Assembly (NCBI GenBank): GCA_903909435.1
Contig: CAIVVT010000061.1
Span: 62,001 to 126,000 of the forward strand
Direction of reading: 5' to 3'
Source: an uncultured Acidobacteriia bacterium
GTDB lineage: Bacteria > Acidobacteriota > Terriglobia > Bryobacterales > Bryobacteraceae
Length of the DNA stretch: 64,000 bases
Shown here: positions 1 to 8,596 of the stretch, one piece after another
Position numbering within the stretch: position 1 is the first letter of the stretch
Layout of the letters: every line of letters begins with the position of its first letter
Program-made: the position numbers and the translations under genes
Notes under the pieces: generated by a model
The model's database searches: none
Told to the model about the DNA's origin: nothing
What the model saw: the letters and a program-made list of their open reading frames with translations, nothing else

Positions 1-990
1 GCTGCGAGCAAGGTGCTTGTGATCGTCTTCACCTGCAATCATTGCCCGACCGCCCAGTTGTACGAGACCCGCATCAAACAACTCGTTTCGGACTATGCAG
101 GCAAGAGTGTCGCCTTCGTTGCCATCGAACCCAACGATCCCGACGCCGTGCGGCTGGACGAATTGGGGTATACGGATGTCAGCGACAGCTTCGAGGAGAT
201 GAAAGTTCGAGCCGAATACAGGCACTTCAACTTCCCGTATCTTTACGATGGAGCGACGCAGGCGGTCTCGAACGCCTACGGCCCGAAGGCCACGCCGCAC
301 GTGTTCATCTTCGACGCCCAGCGCAAGCTGCGCTTCGAGGGACGCATCGACAGCAGCCAGCGCGAGTCGTTGGTCAAGACGCGCGACACGCGCGATGCCA
401 TCGACGCTGTGCTGGCGGACCAACCCGTGAAGGTTGCGCACACCGGCGTGTTTGGCTGCTCGACCAAATGGAAGTCGAAGTCGTCCAGCCGCCTCGAACT
501 GCTGCGCCAGATTGAGGCTGAGCCCGTGCGCGTGGAAGACGCGACTGTCGCGGAACTGAAGAAACTGCGCGCCAACCCGACCGGTAAGGTACTGCTGGTG
601 AATTTCTGGGCGACCTGGTGTGGTCCCTGTCTGGTCGAATTCCCGGGCTTGCAGACAACGTGGCGTATGTTCCGCAAGCGCGACTTCGATTTCGTCACCA
701 TCTCGACGAACCTCCCGGACGAGAAGCCGGGTGTAATCAAAGCACTCCAGAAAGAGCACGCCTCCACGCGCAACCTGCAATTCGCCTCCGACGACACCTA
801 CGCCATGCAAGCCGCTTTCGACGCGAAGTGGGAGTCAGGGGTGCCGTTCACGATGCTCATTTCTCCTGAAGGAAAGGTGCTCTATCAGAAGACCGGCGAG
901 GTGGACGTACTTGAACTGCGCCGCATCATTCTTGCCAATTTGCCGGACCTCGACTACCTGGGCCACCGGGCATACTGGGCGACAAAGTAG
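1..990 (+). CDS. Tandem thioredoxin-fold protein, 5' end cut off by window
   Basis: The reading frame is open from base 1, so the true start lies upstream of the window. Two thioredoxin-like domains are visible. The first, near the start, has a CNHC pair in the context FTCNHCPTAQ, typical of the AhpC/TSA-like redoxin family. The second, at about residues 185-310, carries FWATWCGPC, the classic TlpA/thioredoxin active site, so both CxxC pairs are intact. Because the N-terminus is missing, a signal peptide cannot be judged. Fused redoxins of this kind usually act as extracytoplasmic disulfide reductases or cytochrome-maturation helpers, but the substrate is unknown. The gene converges on the MFS transporter, with 10 bases between the stops. 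The family call is firm and the role is open. Confidence 0.85.
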   Translation, partial: AASKVLVIVFTCNHCPTAQLYETRIKQLVSDYAGKSVAFVAIEPNDPDAVRLDELGYTDVSDSFEEMKVRAEYRHFNFPYLYDGATQAVSNAYGPKATPHVFIFDAQRKLRFEGRIDSSQRESLVKTRDTRDAIDAVLADQPVKVAHTGVFGCSTKWKSKSSSRLELLRQIEAEPVRVEDATVAELKKLRANPTGKVLLVNFWATWCGPCLVEFPGLQTTWRMFRKRDFDFVTISTNLPDEKPGVIKALQKEHASTRNLQFASDDTYAMQAAFDAKWESGVPFTMLISPEGKVLYQKTGEVDVLELRRIILANLPDLDYLGHRAYWATK

Positions 991-1000
991 GTCCCTGGCG

Positions 1001-2269
1001 TTACGCCCGGACCCGCACGAGCTTGCCTAGCAGGAAGTGGGCGCAGGCGAAGCCCACCAGGTGCCCGCTGCCCATGATGACGAAGACCGGTCCGTACCCA
1101 AAATGGGTCACCAGGTAGCCGGGCAGAAGCGCCGTGAAGATCACTCCGCCCATGCCGCCCATGAATCCGCCGAGCCCGGTGACGGAACCCACCGCGCTCT
1201 TTGGGAATAGGTCCGAAGTCAGTGTGTACAGGTTGGCCGACCAGGCCTGATGCGCGCTGGTAGCCAGGCTGATCAGCGCCACGGCCATCCAGGTCTTCGG
1301 CATCAGTACGGACGTCGCCGCCACGGGCATACAGAGAGCAAACCCCAACATGCAGGCTTTCCGGGCCCGCGCGGGATCCCAGCCGCGGCCGATCAGCCAC
1401 CCGGAGAGCCACCCGCCGAAGACGCTGCCGAAATCAGCCATTAGGTAAATACAAGGTAGGGCCCACCCGATTTCCTTCAAGCTCAACCCGCGCGCGTTCT
1501 TGAAGTACAGCGCCAGCCAGGTCAGGTAGAACCACCACACCGGGTCGCTGAAGAACTTGGCCAGGGTGCAGCCCCAGGTCTGCCGGATTCGCATCACGCG
1601 AGTCCATTTCATGGGCTGCTGGTCCTGCCGCTCGTCCTCGTCGCTTTGAATCAAAGCAAGTTCCTCAGGCGTGACCCAGCGATGCCTGGCCGGCGAGCGG
1701 TAGATCAGCCACCACAGCATCAGGCTGATGGTTCCGATAATGGGCGTGACGACAAAGCAGGTCCGCCAGCCGTAACGCGCGGCGATCCAGACGAAAACCG
1801 GCGGGCCGATCATGGTCGCGACGTTCGAGCCCGAGTTGAAGATGCCGGTGGCGAAGGCGCGCTCGCGCTTGGGGAACCATTCCGAGACGGCTTTGATCGC
1901 GGCCGGGAAATTGCCGCTTTCGCCGAGCCCCAACATGCCGCGCCAGAAGCCGAGTTGCGCCGCGCTGCGGACCGTCGAGTGGAGCGCAGCCGACATGCTC
2001 CACCACCCGATCGACACCACGTAGCCGAGCCGCACGCCGAACCGGTCGATGAAGCGCCCCATCAGCAGGAATCCGACGGCATAGGAAAACTGGAATGCGC
2101 TCACCACGTAGCCGTATTCCAACTCCGTGAACTTCAGGTCCTTCATCACGGTCGGAATCACGATTCCGAGCACGATCCGGTCCAGGTAGTTGTTCGTCGT
2201 AATCAGGAACAGCAGCGCCAGGATGTACCAGCGTGCCCGTCGCGCCACTAACAACTCGCGTAAAGTCAC
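1001..2269 (-). CDS. MFS transporter, hexuronate/anion:cation symporter type
   Basis: This 422-residue protein has about twelve hydrophobic segments, the expected size and topology for a major facilitator. The first loop contains GRFIDRFGVRLG, matching the MFS loop 2-3 signature. TNNYLDRIVLG in helix 1 and the WFPKRERAFATGIFNSGS region are typical of the ExuT/GudP anion:cation symporter branch, which imports hexuronates and related sugar acids. A sugar-acid substrate would fit the glycerate kinase and rhamnosidase nearby, but they are on the other strand and the link is inference. The start is GTG at 2269, since the upstream ATG is out of frame and closes at once. The gene is probably monocistronic. 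Confidence 0.85.
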   Translation of the reverse strand: MTLRELLVARRARWYILALLFLITTNNYLDRIVLGIVIPTVMKDLKFTELEYGYVVSAFQFSYAVGFLLMGRFIDRFGVRLGYVVSIGWWSMSAALHSTVRSAAQLGFWRGMLGLGESGNFPAAIKAVSEWFPKRERAFATGIFNSGSNVATMIGPPVFVWIAARYGWRTCFVVTPIIGTISLMLWWLIYRSPARHRWVTPEELALIQSDEDERQDQQPMKWTRVMRIRQTWGCTLAKFFSDPVWWFYLTWLALYFKNARGLSLKEIGWALPCIYLMADFGSVFGGWLSGWLIGRGWDPARARKACMLGFALCMPVAATSVLMPKTWMAVALISLATSAHQAWSANLYTLTSDLFPKSAVGSVTGLGGFMGGMGGVIFTALLPGYLVTHFGYGPVFVIMGSGHLVGFACAHFLLGKLVRVRA

Positions 2270-2351
2270 TTGCGCATTATATGGGAGCGGCGTTAGATCC
2301 GCTCAAAAGGCGCTATCTCGAACGGCTGTCATGCGGATGGGGCAAAGCCGG

Positions 2352-3053
2352 TTAAAACACATTGTGCAAGTCCGCGAATCGCTGCAGGATCACCAGCCTT
2401 CGCGGCTCCGGGTCGCGCAATTGCTCACGCTCCAGAGTCCATGTGGTGGAGTGTGGGATAAAGACCGCATTCAACCCCGCCTCCAGCGCCGGATTGATAT
2501 CCGACTTCGGCGAGTTGCCGATCATCCAGGCAGACTCTGGCGAGATGCCGCGCAAGTCGATCAAAGCCTGGTAGCTCTCCACGTTCTTCTCCTTGACGAT
2601 CTCCGCGTGGGAGAAGTACTCGCCGAGTCCCGAGCGCTCGATTTTGGTCTTCTGCTCTTCCGCATTGCCCTTGGTGAAGAGTGTCAGATCGTGGCGATGG
2701 GAGAGATACGCCAGCGTCTCCTCGACTCCGGGGATCAACTCCAGCGGTTGCTCCAGAATGCGCAGCGCGAATCCCTTGACGCTCTCAAGGTCGCTGGGGG
2801 CGATCTCGCGTTCCGCTAGTTTGCGGTAGCACTGCTGCAGGTTTCGGCCGAAGTTCAACGAGCCGTAACCGTGGACACGCGAGTTGGCGAGCTCAATCTC
2901 GTCCAGGATCCCTCGAATCTCGTCGGCGTTGAGAGTCGAGTGCTCCAGGTAGGCGACGAAGGCGGCGAAAGCTTGGTCGAAGTAGACGTTGTTTTCCCAC
3001 AGCGTATCGTCGGCGTCGACGATCAGGTTCAGTCGCTCCACGTGCCCGCTCAA
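2352..3053 (-). CDS. HAD-superfamily hydrolase
   Basis: This 233-residue protein has the haloacid dehalogenase motifs in order. DADDTLW near the N-terminus supplies the nucleophilic Asp and the general acid Asp. TKGN at about residue 128 is motif II, a lysine follows in motif III, and GNSPKSDI at about residue 183 is the metal-binding motif IV. A helical cap lies between motifs I and II, as in small-molecule phosphatases. The TTG at 3053 overlaps the stop of the LON-domain gene by 4 bases, which implies translational coupling; a GTG four codons later is an alternative start. The substrate cannot be told from sequence. Phosphoglycolate- or nucleotide-type phosphatase activity is the usual guess for this branch. 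Confidence 0.8.
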   Translation of the reverse strand: MSGHVERLNLIVDADDTLWENNVYFDQAFAAFVAYLEHSTLNADEIRGILDEIELANSRVHGYGSLNFGRNLQQCYRKLAEREIAPSDLESVKGFALRILEQPLELIPGVEETLAYLSHRHDLTLFTKGNAEEQKTKIERSGLGEYFSHAEIVKEKNVESYQALIDLRGISPESAWMIGNSPKSDINPALEAGLNAVFIPHSTTWTLEREQLRDPEPRRLVILQRFADLHNVF

Positions 3054-3673
3054 CCCTTCCAGTGCTTTCCGTGCCCGTTGCTGCGCGCTGCACTCCGCAT
3101 CGTCTTCTCAACCTCGCGCCGATGGATCAGCCGAGCGAGATGTTTGGCGACGAGGTCGATCCGCTGGGCCTCCGAGCGCATTCCGAGCAGCGTTTGGCGA
3201 AACTCTACATCCGGCGAAATTGCGCCCAGCAAAAAGCTCAGCATTGGCTCGTCCGGGCCTGGCGTTTCTGCTTCTTCGTCCTCGGCGCGTACGAGCTGGG
3301 CGTGCAGCTGTAGCGCCTCGGTTCGCGTCCTCTCCCGCGTCGGCTCGAATTCGTCGTCCTCCAGTTCCACGACCTCGGCGCGCAAGTAGCTGCGCTCCGA
3401 GTCGATGCCCAGGATCCTGAAGCGCCGTTCGCCAATCGCCATCAAATCCATGCGTCCGTCCTCAAACTGCCGCAGAATGCGGTCGATGCGGGCCATGCAG
3501 CCGGCGTTTAGCACCCCTTCTTCGCGCGCCAGGACAACCCCGAATTCGCTGTGCGCCAGCATAACGTCGCGCACCAGATCTTTGTAGCGATCCTCGAAGA
3601 TATGCAGCGGTAGCGGAGCGCGCGGCAATAGAACGGTCTGCAATGGAAAGAGAGGAAGCAATTCCCCGCGCAT
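3050..3673 (-). CDS. LON substrate-binding domain protein (no protease domain)
   Basis: This is a stand-alone version of the N-terminal substrate-binding domain of Lon protease, about 207 residues. The start of the protein reads LPLFPLQTVLLPRAPLPLHIFEDRY, the LON-domain signature, and CMARIDRIL and GERRFRI follow at the expected spacing. There is no AAA+ or Ser-Lys protease part. The open frame continues upstream to 3790, but that extension has no family similarity, and ATG at 3673 begins exactly where the family starts. The gene overlaps the HAD hydrolase downstream by 4 bases. Its role is unknown; such proteins are presumed to bind unfolded or specific protein partners. Confidence 0.8.
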   Translation of the reverse strand: MRGELLPLFPLQTVLLPRAPLPLHIFEDRYKDLVRDVMLAHSEFGVVLAREEGVLNAGCMARIDRILRQFEDGRMDLMAIGERRFRILGIDSERSYLRAEVVELEDDEFEPTRERTRTEALQLHAQLVRAEDEEAETPGPDEPMLSFLLGAISPDVEFRQTLLGMRSEAQRIDLVAKHLARLIHRREVEKTMRSAARSNGHGKHWKG

Positions 3674-3885
3674 TTCTGCATTATGACTGGTTGGGCGGCG
3701 CACCTGGGCTTGGCGGACCGCAACTCCGGCTGGCGACCCCGGCGTTTCGGGCGGCAAGCAGCGGACTTTGCCGCTGCTGCTTTTCACCACAGGGCGCGCC
3801 CACTCAACCCTCCCTTTGCCACGGTGCTACGTTCCGTGATGGAATCTCAATTGGCCGGTTTGTTTCGCAGCATGGAACGCAGCGC

Positions 3886-4413
3886 ATGATCCTGAAACTG
3901 AAGCGCACGCCCGGATTGTTTATCGTCGGCTTCATGGGTGCCGGCAAGTCCACCGTCGGGCGCTCCCTGGCGCGACACCTCGGCTGGCGCTTCGCCGACC
4001 TCGACGAAGACATCGCATCGCGCGAGCAAATGTCGATCCCGGAGATTTTCGCCAAGCGCGGCGAGTCTGAATTCCGGCGGGCCGAGCATGAAGCGTTGCA
4101 GCGCCGGATCAACGATGTCAGCCGGGGTGTCCCCTGGGTGATCGCCGTTGGAGGCGGGTGCTTCGCGCAGGCAGAGAACTTGGACCTCATCCAGAATCAC
4201 GGAGTCGCGATTTGGCTCGACGCTCCCCTGGAAATGCTGCGCGCCCGCGTGAGCGGAGCCGCCCACCGCCCGCTCGCGCACGACCCCGTGCGTTTTGAGG
4301 AGTTGTTCCACGAGCGCCGGCCAGCCTACGAGAAGGCCGACTACCGGATCCCCATTAGCGGAGGCGGGTCCGACGCCGCGGTGGAAGATATCCTGAAGCT
4401 CCCGCTGTTCTGA
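3886..4413 (+). CDS. aroK: Shikimate kinase
   Basis: The product phosphorylates shikimate at the 3-hydroxyl using ATP, step five of chorismate synthesis, in the cytoplasm. It is 175 residues, normal for AroK. The Walker A loop GFMGAGKSTVG lies at residues 13-23. DLDEDI holds the shikimate- and Mg-binding acidic residues, SEFRRAE gives the shikimate-binding Arg, and AVGGG is the glycine-rich shikimate loop. RPLAHD is the lid region with its ATP-binding Arg. ATG at 3886 is chosen because the longer frame from 3643 adds sequence unlike the family. The 212 bases to the divergent LON-domain gene must hold promoters for both. The glycerate kinase follows after 7 bases. Confidence 0.93.
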   Translation: MILKLKRTPGLFIVGFMGAGKSTVGRSLARHLGWRFADLDEDIASREQMSIPEIFAKRGESEFRRAEHEALQRRINDVSRGVPWVIAVGGGCFAQAENLDLIQNHGVAIWLDAPLEMLRARVSGAAHRPLAHDPVRFEELFHERRPAYEKADYRIPISGGGSDAAVEDILKLPLF

Positions 4414-4420
4414 GGAGCTC

Positions 4421-5752
4421 ATGGCATCCGAAGCCTCATTACGCCGCGACGCGCTTGCGATCTTCAAGACTGCCCTCAAGGCGGCGGACCCCACGGAAGC
4501 CATTCGCCGAAACGTCCAGGTGGCCGGTTCTAAGCTGGGCCTGGGCCCCAAGCAATACGACTTGGAACGCTACCGGCGCATCGTCGTGCTGGGGGCCGGT
4601 AAGGCTTCCGCCCGCATGGCGGAGGCGATTGAGAAGCTGCTGGGCCGTCGCATCACCCAAGGGCTCATTAATACAAAGTACGGCCACACCGCGCGTGTGA
4701 AGCGCATCGAGTTGCACGAGTGTGGGCACCCGGTGCCCGATGCTGCCGGCGTTGCCGGTGCGCGCCGCATCGCCGATCTCGCCGCGGGAGCTACGCGGGA
4801 TGACCTGGTGATTGTACTCATCTCTGGCGGAGCCTCTGCACTGCTGCCGCTGCCGTGCGAACCCATCGAGTTGGAGGAGAAGCAGGAGACCACGCGTCTG
4901 CTGCTGGCCTGCGGCGCGACGATCAACGAGATAAACGCTGTCCGCAAGCACGTTTCTGCCATCAAAGGCGGCCAGTTGGCGCGTCTCGCGGCCCCCGCAA
5001 CAGTCGTGGCTCTCATGCTCTCCGACGTCATCGGCGACCCGCTCGACGTCATCGGCTCGGGCCCCACTGCGCCCGATGCTTCGACCTTCGCCTCGGCCTG
5101 GCGCGTGATCGAGCGGTATGCATTGCGGGACCGCATTCCGGGCGTCGTGCGGGACCGCCTGGAAGCGGGGTTGCTCGGCGAGATCGACGAGACGCCGAAG
5201 CCCGGCGACGCCTGTTTCGAGCGCGTTCAAAATGTGATCGTCGGGTCCAACCGCCTGGCTGTGGATGCCGCGGCGCTGGCGGCGCGCGAGCGCGGTTACC
5301 GTCCCGTCGTCCTGTCCACGCTCATTGAAGGCGAGACCCGCGACGTCGCCTCCATGCACGCGGCCATTCTCAAGGAGGCGATTGCCTCCGGACGCCCCGC
5401 ACGCCCTCCCGTCTGCTTCATCTCCGGCGGCGAGACTACGGTGACTATCCATGGCGATGGTTTGGGCGGGCGCAATCAGGAATTTGCGCTGGCCTGCGCG
5501 CTGGCGCTGGACGGCATCCCGAACGTCGCGGTGCTGAGCGGCGGCACCGACGGCACCGACGGACCGACCGATGCCGCTGGAGCCATTGTGGACGGGCAGA
5601 CGCCGGAGCGTGCGCGCAAACTCAGCCTGGATCCGGTGCAATTCCTCGCCCGCAACGACTCGTACCATTTCTTCGACGCCCTGGGCGACCTGATCCGCAC
5701 CGGCCCCACCGGCACGAACGTCATGGATATTCGTCTACTGCTGACGCGATAG
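4421..5752 (+). CDS. Glycerate 2-kinase, MOFRL type (DUF4147)
   Basis: This 443-residue protein belongs to the GckA/TtuD family, which phosphorylates D-glycerate to 2-phosphoglycerate and feeds it into lower glycolysis. Older databases call it hydroxypyruvate reductase. The N-terminal domain has VLGAGKASA near residue 63 and ISGGASALLPLP near residue 135. The C-terminal MOFRL domain has GGRNQEFALA and the acidic GGTDGTDGPTDAAGA loop. A clear Shine-Dalgarno (GAGGAG) sits before ATG 4421. Only 7 bases separate it from aroK and 13 from the rhamnosidase gene, so the three are likely co-transcribed. The context suggests processing of sugar-acid breakdown products. Confidence 0.9.
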   Translation: MASEASLRRDALAIFKTALKAADPTEAIRRNVQVAGSKLGLGPKQYDLERYRRIVVLGAGKASARMAEAIEKLLGRRITQGLINTKYGHTARVKRIELHECGHPVPDAAGVAGARRIADLAAGATRDDLVIVLISGGASALLPLPCEPIELEEKQETTRLLLACGATINEINAVRKHVSAIKGGQLARLAAPATVVALMLSDVIGDPLDVIGSGPTAPDASTFASAWRVIERYALRDRIPGVVRDRLEAGLLGEIDETPKPGDACFERVQNVIVGSNRLAVDAAALAARERGYRPVVLSTLIEGETRDVASMHAAILKEAIASGRPARPPVCFISGGETTVTIHGDGLGGRNQEFALACALALDGIPNVAVLSGGTDGTDGPTDAAGAIVDGQTPERARKLSLDPVQFLARNDSYHFFDALGDLIRTGPTGTNVMDIRLLLTR

Positions 5753-5765
5753 ACTGTCGGAGGCT

Positions 5766-8357
5766 ATGCGCTTCCTCCTCTCCTGCTTACTCTTCTGCTC
5801 GTTGTCGAGCGCCGCGGTGCAACCCGTCCGCCTGGAATGCGAGGCCCGTAAGAACCCGCTGGGCATCGACTCGGCGCGGCCTCGGCTCAGTTGGGTGCTG
5901 GAATCCGCCGGGAAAGGCCAGAAGCAGACCGCGTATCACATCCTGGTCGCTTCCCGGCCGGAGCTGCTTCTTCCAGGGCGCGCCGATCTGTGGGACACGG
6001 GCGAGGTTGCCTCGGAGGAGACGATCAACATCCCCTACGCCGGCAAGCCGCTGCAGTCGAGCCAACGCTGCCTCTGGCAGGTCCAATCCCGTGACCAGTC
6101 GGGAGTATGGACCAAGTCCGCGGCAAACGCGGAGTGGACCATGGGCTTGCTGGATGCGGGCGCATGGAAGGCTGGCTGGATCACGTCCCAGGGCGGCGCG
6201 CTCGTACCGGGCCCGTTGCCGCTGTTCCGCAAGGAGTTCGAGGTGGCTAAGCCCCTGCGCCGGGCGCTGCTACACGTTTCGGGGTTAGGCCAGCACGAGG
6301 TGACGTTCAACGGTTTAGCCGCCAGCGATCATCAGTTCGCGCCCGCCTGGAGCGATTACCGCAAGCGCGTCTACTACGAGACCCTTGACGTTACCTCGCT
6401 TCTGAAACTAGGCCGCAACGCCGCCGGGGTCGTGCTCGGCAACGGCATGTACAACGTTGCAGGCGGCCGCTATGCCAAGTTCACCGCCTCGTTCGGTCCC
6501 CCGAAGCTCCTGTTGAGCCTGGAACTCGAATACGCCGATGGCTCGAAGCAGGTAGTGGGTTCCGATGCTTCCTGGAAGACGGCGCAGGGGCCGATCACGT
6601 TCAGCTGCATTTATGGCGGCGAGGACTACGACGCCCGCCTGGAACAGAGCGGCTGGGACCGCGCCGGCTTCGATGACTCGGCATGGCAGAGCGCGACCGG
6701 CAGCGAGCCTCCCGGCGGTACGCTGGTAGCCCAGTTCTCGCCGCCCGTGCTGGTCCAAAAGACGCACAAAACCGCCAGCGTCAAGGAGACTCGGCCGGGC
6801 GTCTTCGTGTACGACCTAGGGATGAACTTCGCGGGCCGTCCGAGGATCCGGGTGCGCGGCGCGGCCGGGCAGAAGATCCGCTTGACTCCCGGAGAGTTGC
6901 TCGATGAGCAAAGCCGGCCGGACCAGAACGCGACGGGCTCACCCGTCTGGTTCGAGTACACGCTCAAAGGCACTGGCCTGGAAACGTGGACCCCCAAGTT
7001 CGCTTACACGGGCTTCAGATACCTGCAGGTGGACGGTGTGAAACCCGAGTCGGTCGAAGGCGAATTCATTTACGCGGATGCGGCGGCGACGGGGCAGTTC
7101 GAGAGCTCCAGCGACTTGCTCAACCGCATCCACGCGCTGATTCTTCAGGCGATCCGCAGCAATCTGCAAAACGTCCTCAGCGACTGCCCCCAGCGCGAAA
7201 AACTGGGCTGGCTGGAACAGGTTCACCTGATGGGTGCCGGGCTCGCCTACAACTTCGATCTGCGGAACGTGCTCCCCAAGATCGCCGCCGACACGCGCGA
7301 CGCACAACTCGTCAACGGGATGGTGCCGGACATCGCACCGGAGTACGTAGTATTTACCCGCGGGTTCCGGGATTCGCCAGAGTGGGGCTCCACGGCGGTG
7401 CTGGCCCCGTGGCAGGCCTGGACCTGGTACGGTGACCGGCGGCCTGTAGAGCAATCGTTCCAGACCATACAGCGCTACGTGGACTACCTCGACCGGCAGT
7501 CGAACAGGGGCATCCTGTCCTATGGTCTGGGTGACTGGTACGACATCGGGCCGAAGTTCCCCGGTGAGTCCCAACTGACGCCGAAGGGCATCACCTCCAC
7601 GGCGATCTACTACCAGGACCTGATTGTGGCCTCACAAGCGGCTGCGCTCCTGGGTCGCAAGGTTGAGGAACAGTCGCTCGCTCGCCGCGCCGCTGCCGTG
7701 CGAGCGGAATTCCAGCGTAAGTTCTACGACATCGCGAAACAGAGTTTCGGAACCGGCAGCCAGACCTCCAATGCCATGCCGCTCGTTCTCGGACTAGCTC
7801 CCGCTGGCTCGATGAAAGCCCTCGTCGGTCACATCGCGGACGACGTTCGTGCGCGTGGCAACCACACCAGCGCCGGTGACATCGGCTACCACTACGTGCT
7901 GGCCGCACTCGCTGCGGGCGGGCGCTCGGACGTGATCTACGACATGGCTACGGCCACCAGCGCACCCAGCTACGCTTCGCAGTTGGCGCGCGGGGCGACC
8001 TCGCTGACCGAAGCCTGGGACGCCAATCCCGGCGCATCGCAGAACCACTTCATGCTGGGCCACATCGAGGACTGGCTGTATCAGTGGTTGGCCGGCATCG
8101 CGCCAGACCCGACCGCACTCGCCTGGAAGCGGGTAATCCTGCAGCCGCATCCCGTCGGCGACCTGCAATCGGCGGGTGCGGCCTACGATTCGCCGCGTGG
8201 AACGATCGCCTGCCATTGGACTCGCACGTCCAAGGGCGTAAAGATCGACGTCGTGCTTCCGCCCGGCGTGACTGGGGTCCTGAACCAACCCGACGGGAAG
8301 GCGCGGGCGCAGCTTGTCTCCGGCGCCGCGCACTTCGCATTCAGCGATTTTCGATAG
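5766..8357 (+). CDS. Secreted alpha-L-rhamnosidase, GH78 family
   Basis: At 863 residues it has the normal length for bacterial GH78 enzymes, which hydrolyse terminal alpha-L-rhamnose from plant glycosides and polysaccharides. A signal peptide is evident (MRFLLSCLLFCSLSSA). The N-terminal beta domains include IYGGEDYDAR near residue 283. The (alpha/alpha)6 catalytic barrel begins around residue 440, with DCPQREKLGW near residue 475 carrying the family's acidic active-site signature. SLTEAWDANPGASQNHFMLG near residue 745 is the conserved C-terminal barrel segment. A C-terminal beta domain closes the protein. GGAGG-type ribosome-binding sequence lies just before ATG 5766. The true glycan substrate is not determinable. 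Confidence 0.9.
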   Translation: MRFLLSCLLFCSLSSAAVQPVRLECEARKNPLGIDSARPRLSWVLESAGKGQKQTAYHILVASRPELLLPGRADLWDTGEVASEETINIPYAGKPLQSSQRCLWQVQSRDQSGVWTKSAANAEWTMGLLDAGAWKAGWITSQGGALVPGPLPLFRKEFEVAKPLRRALLHVSGLGQHEVTFNGLAASDHQFAPAWSDYRKRVYYETLDVTSLLKLGRNAAGVVLGNGMYNVAGGRYAKFTASFGPPKLLLSLELEYADGSKQVVGSDASWKTAQGPITFSCIYGGEDYDARLEQSGWDRAGFDDSAWQSATGSEPPGGTLVAQFSPPVLVQKTHKTASVKETRPGVFVYDLGMNFAGRPRIRVRGAAGQKIRLTPGELLDEQSRPDQNATGSPVWFEYTLKGTGLETWTPKFAYTGFRYLQVDGVKPESVEGEFIYADAAATGQFESSSDLLNRIHALILQAIRSNLQNVLSDCPQREKLGWLEQVHLMGAGLAYNFDLRNVLPKIAADTRDAQLVNGMVPDIAPEYVVFTRGFRDSPEWGSTAVLAPWQAWTWYGDRRPVEQSFQTIQRYVDYLDRQSNRGILSYGLGDWYDIGPKFPGESQLTPKGITSTAIYYQDLIVASQAAALLGRKVEEQSLARRAAAVRAEFQRKFYDIAKQSFGTGSQTSNAMPLVLGLAPAGSMKALVGHIADDVRARGNHTSAGDIGYHYVLAALAAGGRSDVIYDMATATSAPSYASQLARGATSLTEAWDANPGASQNHFMLGHIEDWLYQWLAGIAPDPTALAWKRVILQPHPVGDLQSAGAAYDSPRGTIACHWTRTSKGVKIDVVLPPGVTGVLNQPDGKARAQLVSGAAHFAFSDFR

Positions 8358-8381
8358 GTCGTTGCGTGCCGGGAAACGGCG

Positions 8382-8579
8382 TTAGCCCAAGATGCCGCGC
8401 AGGATCCGTGCGGGCAGGTAGAAGAGCGCCCCGATTAGCTCGAATACCCCTCCAATCGCCAGGCCGAGCACGCGGAATGGCAACAGCAGCAGCCAGATCA
8501 GCGGAAAGAGCACCAGGGCGATCAGGGCCAACGGCCAGCACAGCACCGCGAGGATCAGGAAGAGCAGGAAATGGATCAC
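8382..8579 (-). CDS. Small integral membrane protein
   Basis: This is a short, very hydrophobic protein of about 65 residues. Two membrane-spanning stretches are visible (HFLLFLILAVLCWPLALIAL, then FPLIWLLLLPFRVLGLAIGG), followed by an amphipathic tail. The open frame extends upstream to 8717, but that part overlaps the metallohydrolase gene and reads as non-protein. GTG at 8579 is preferred because GGAGG lies 8 bases ahead of it; GTG codons at 8585 and 8594 are alternatives. The function is unknown. It sits 17 bases after the metallohydrolase stop and may be co-transcribed with it. Confidence 0.6.
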   Translation of the reverse strand: MIHFLLFLILAVLCWPLALIALVLFPLIWLLLLPFRVLGLAIGGVFELIGALFYLPARILRGILG

Positions 8580-8596
8580 GACCACGGCCTCCACTA

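Noticed and set aside
4439-5668. 409-codon open frame on the minus strand opposite the glycerate kinase gene
   Set aside because: It is a shadow of the high-GC third codon positions of a well-supported family gene and has no family content.
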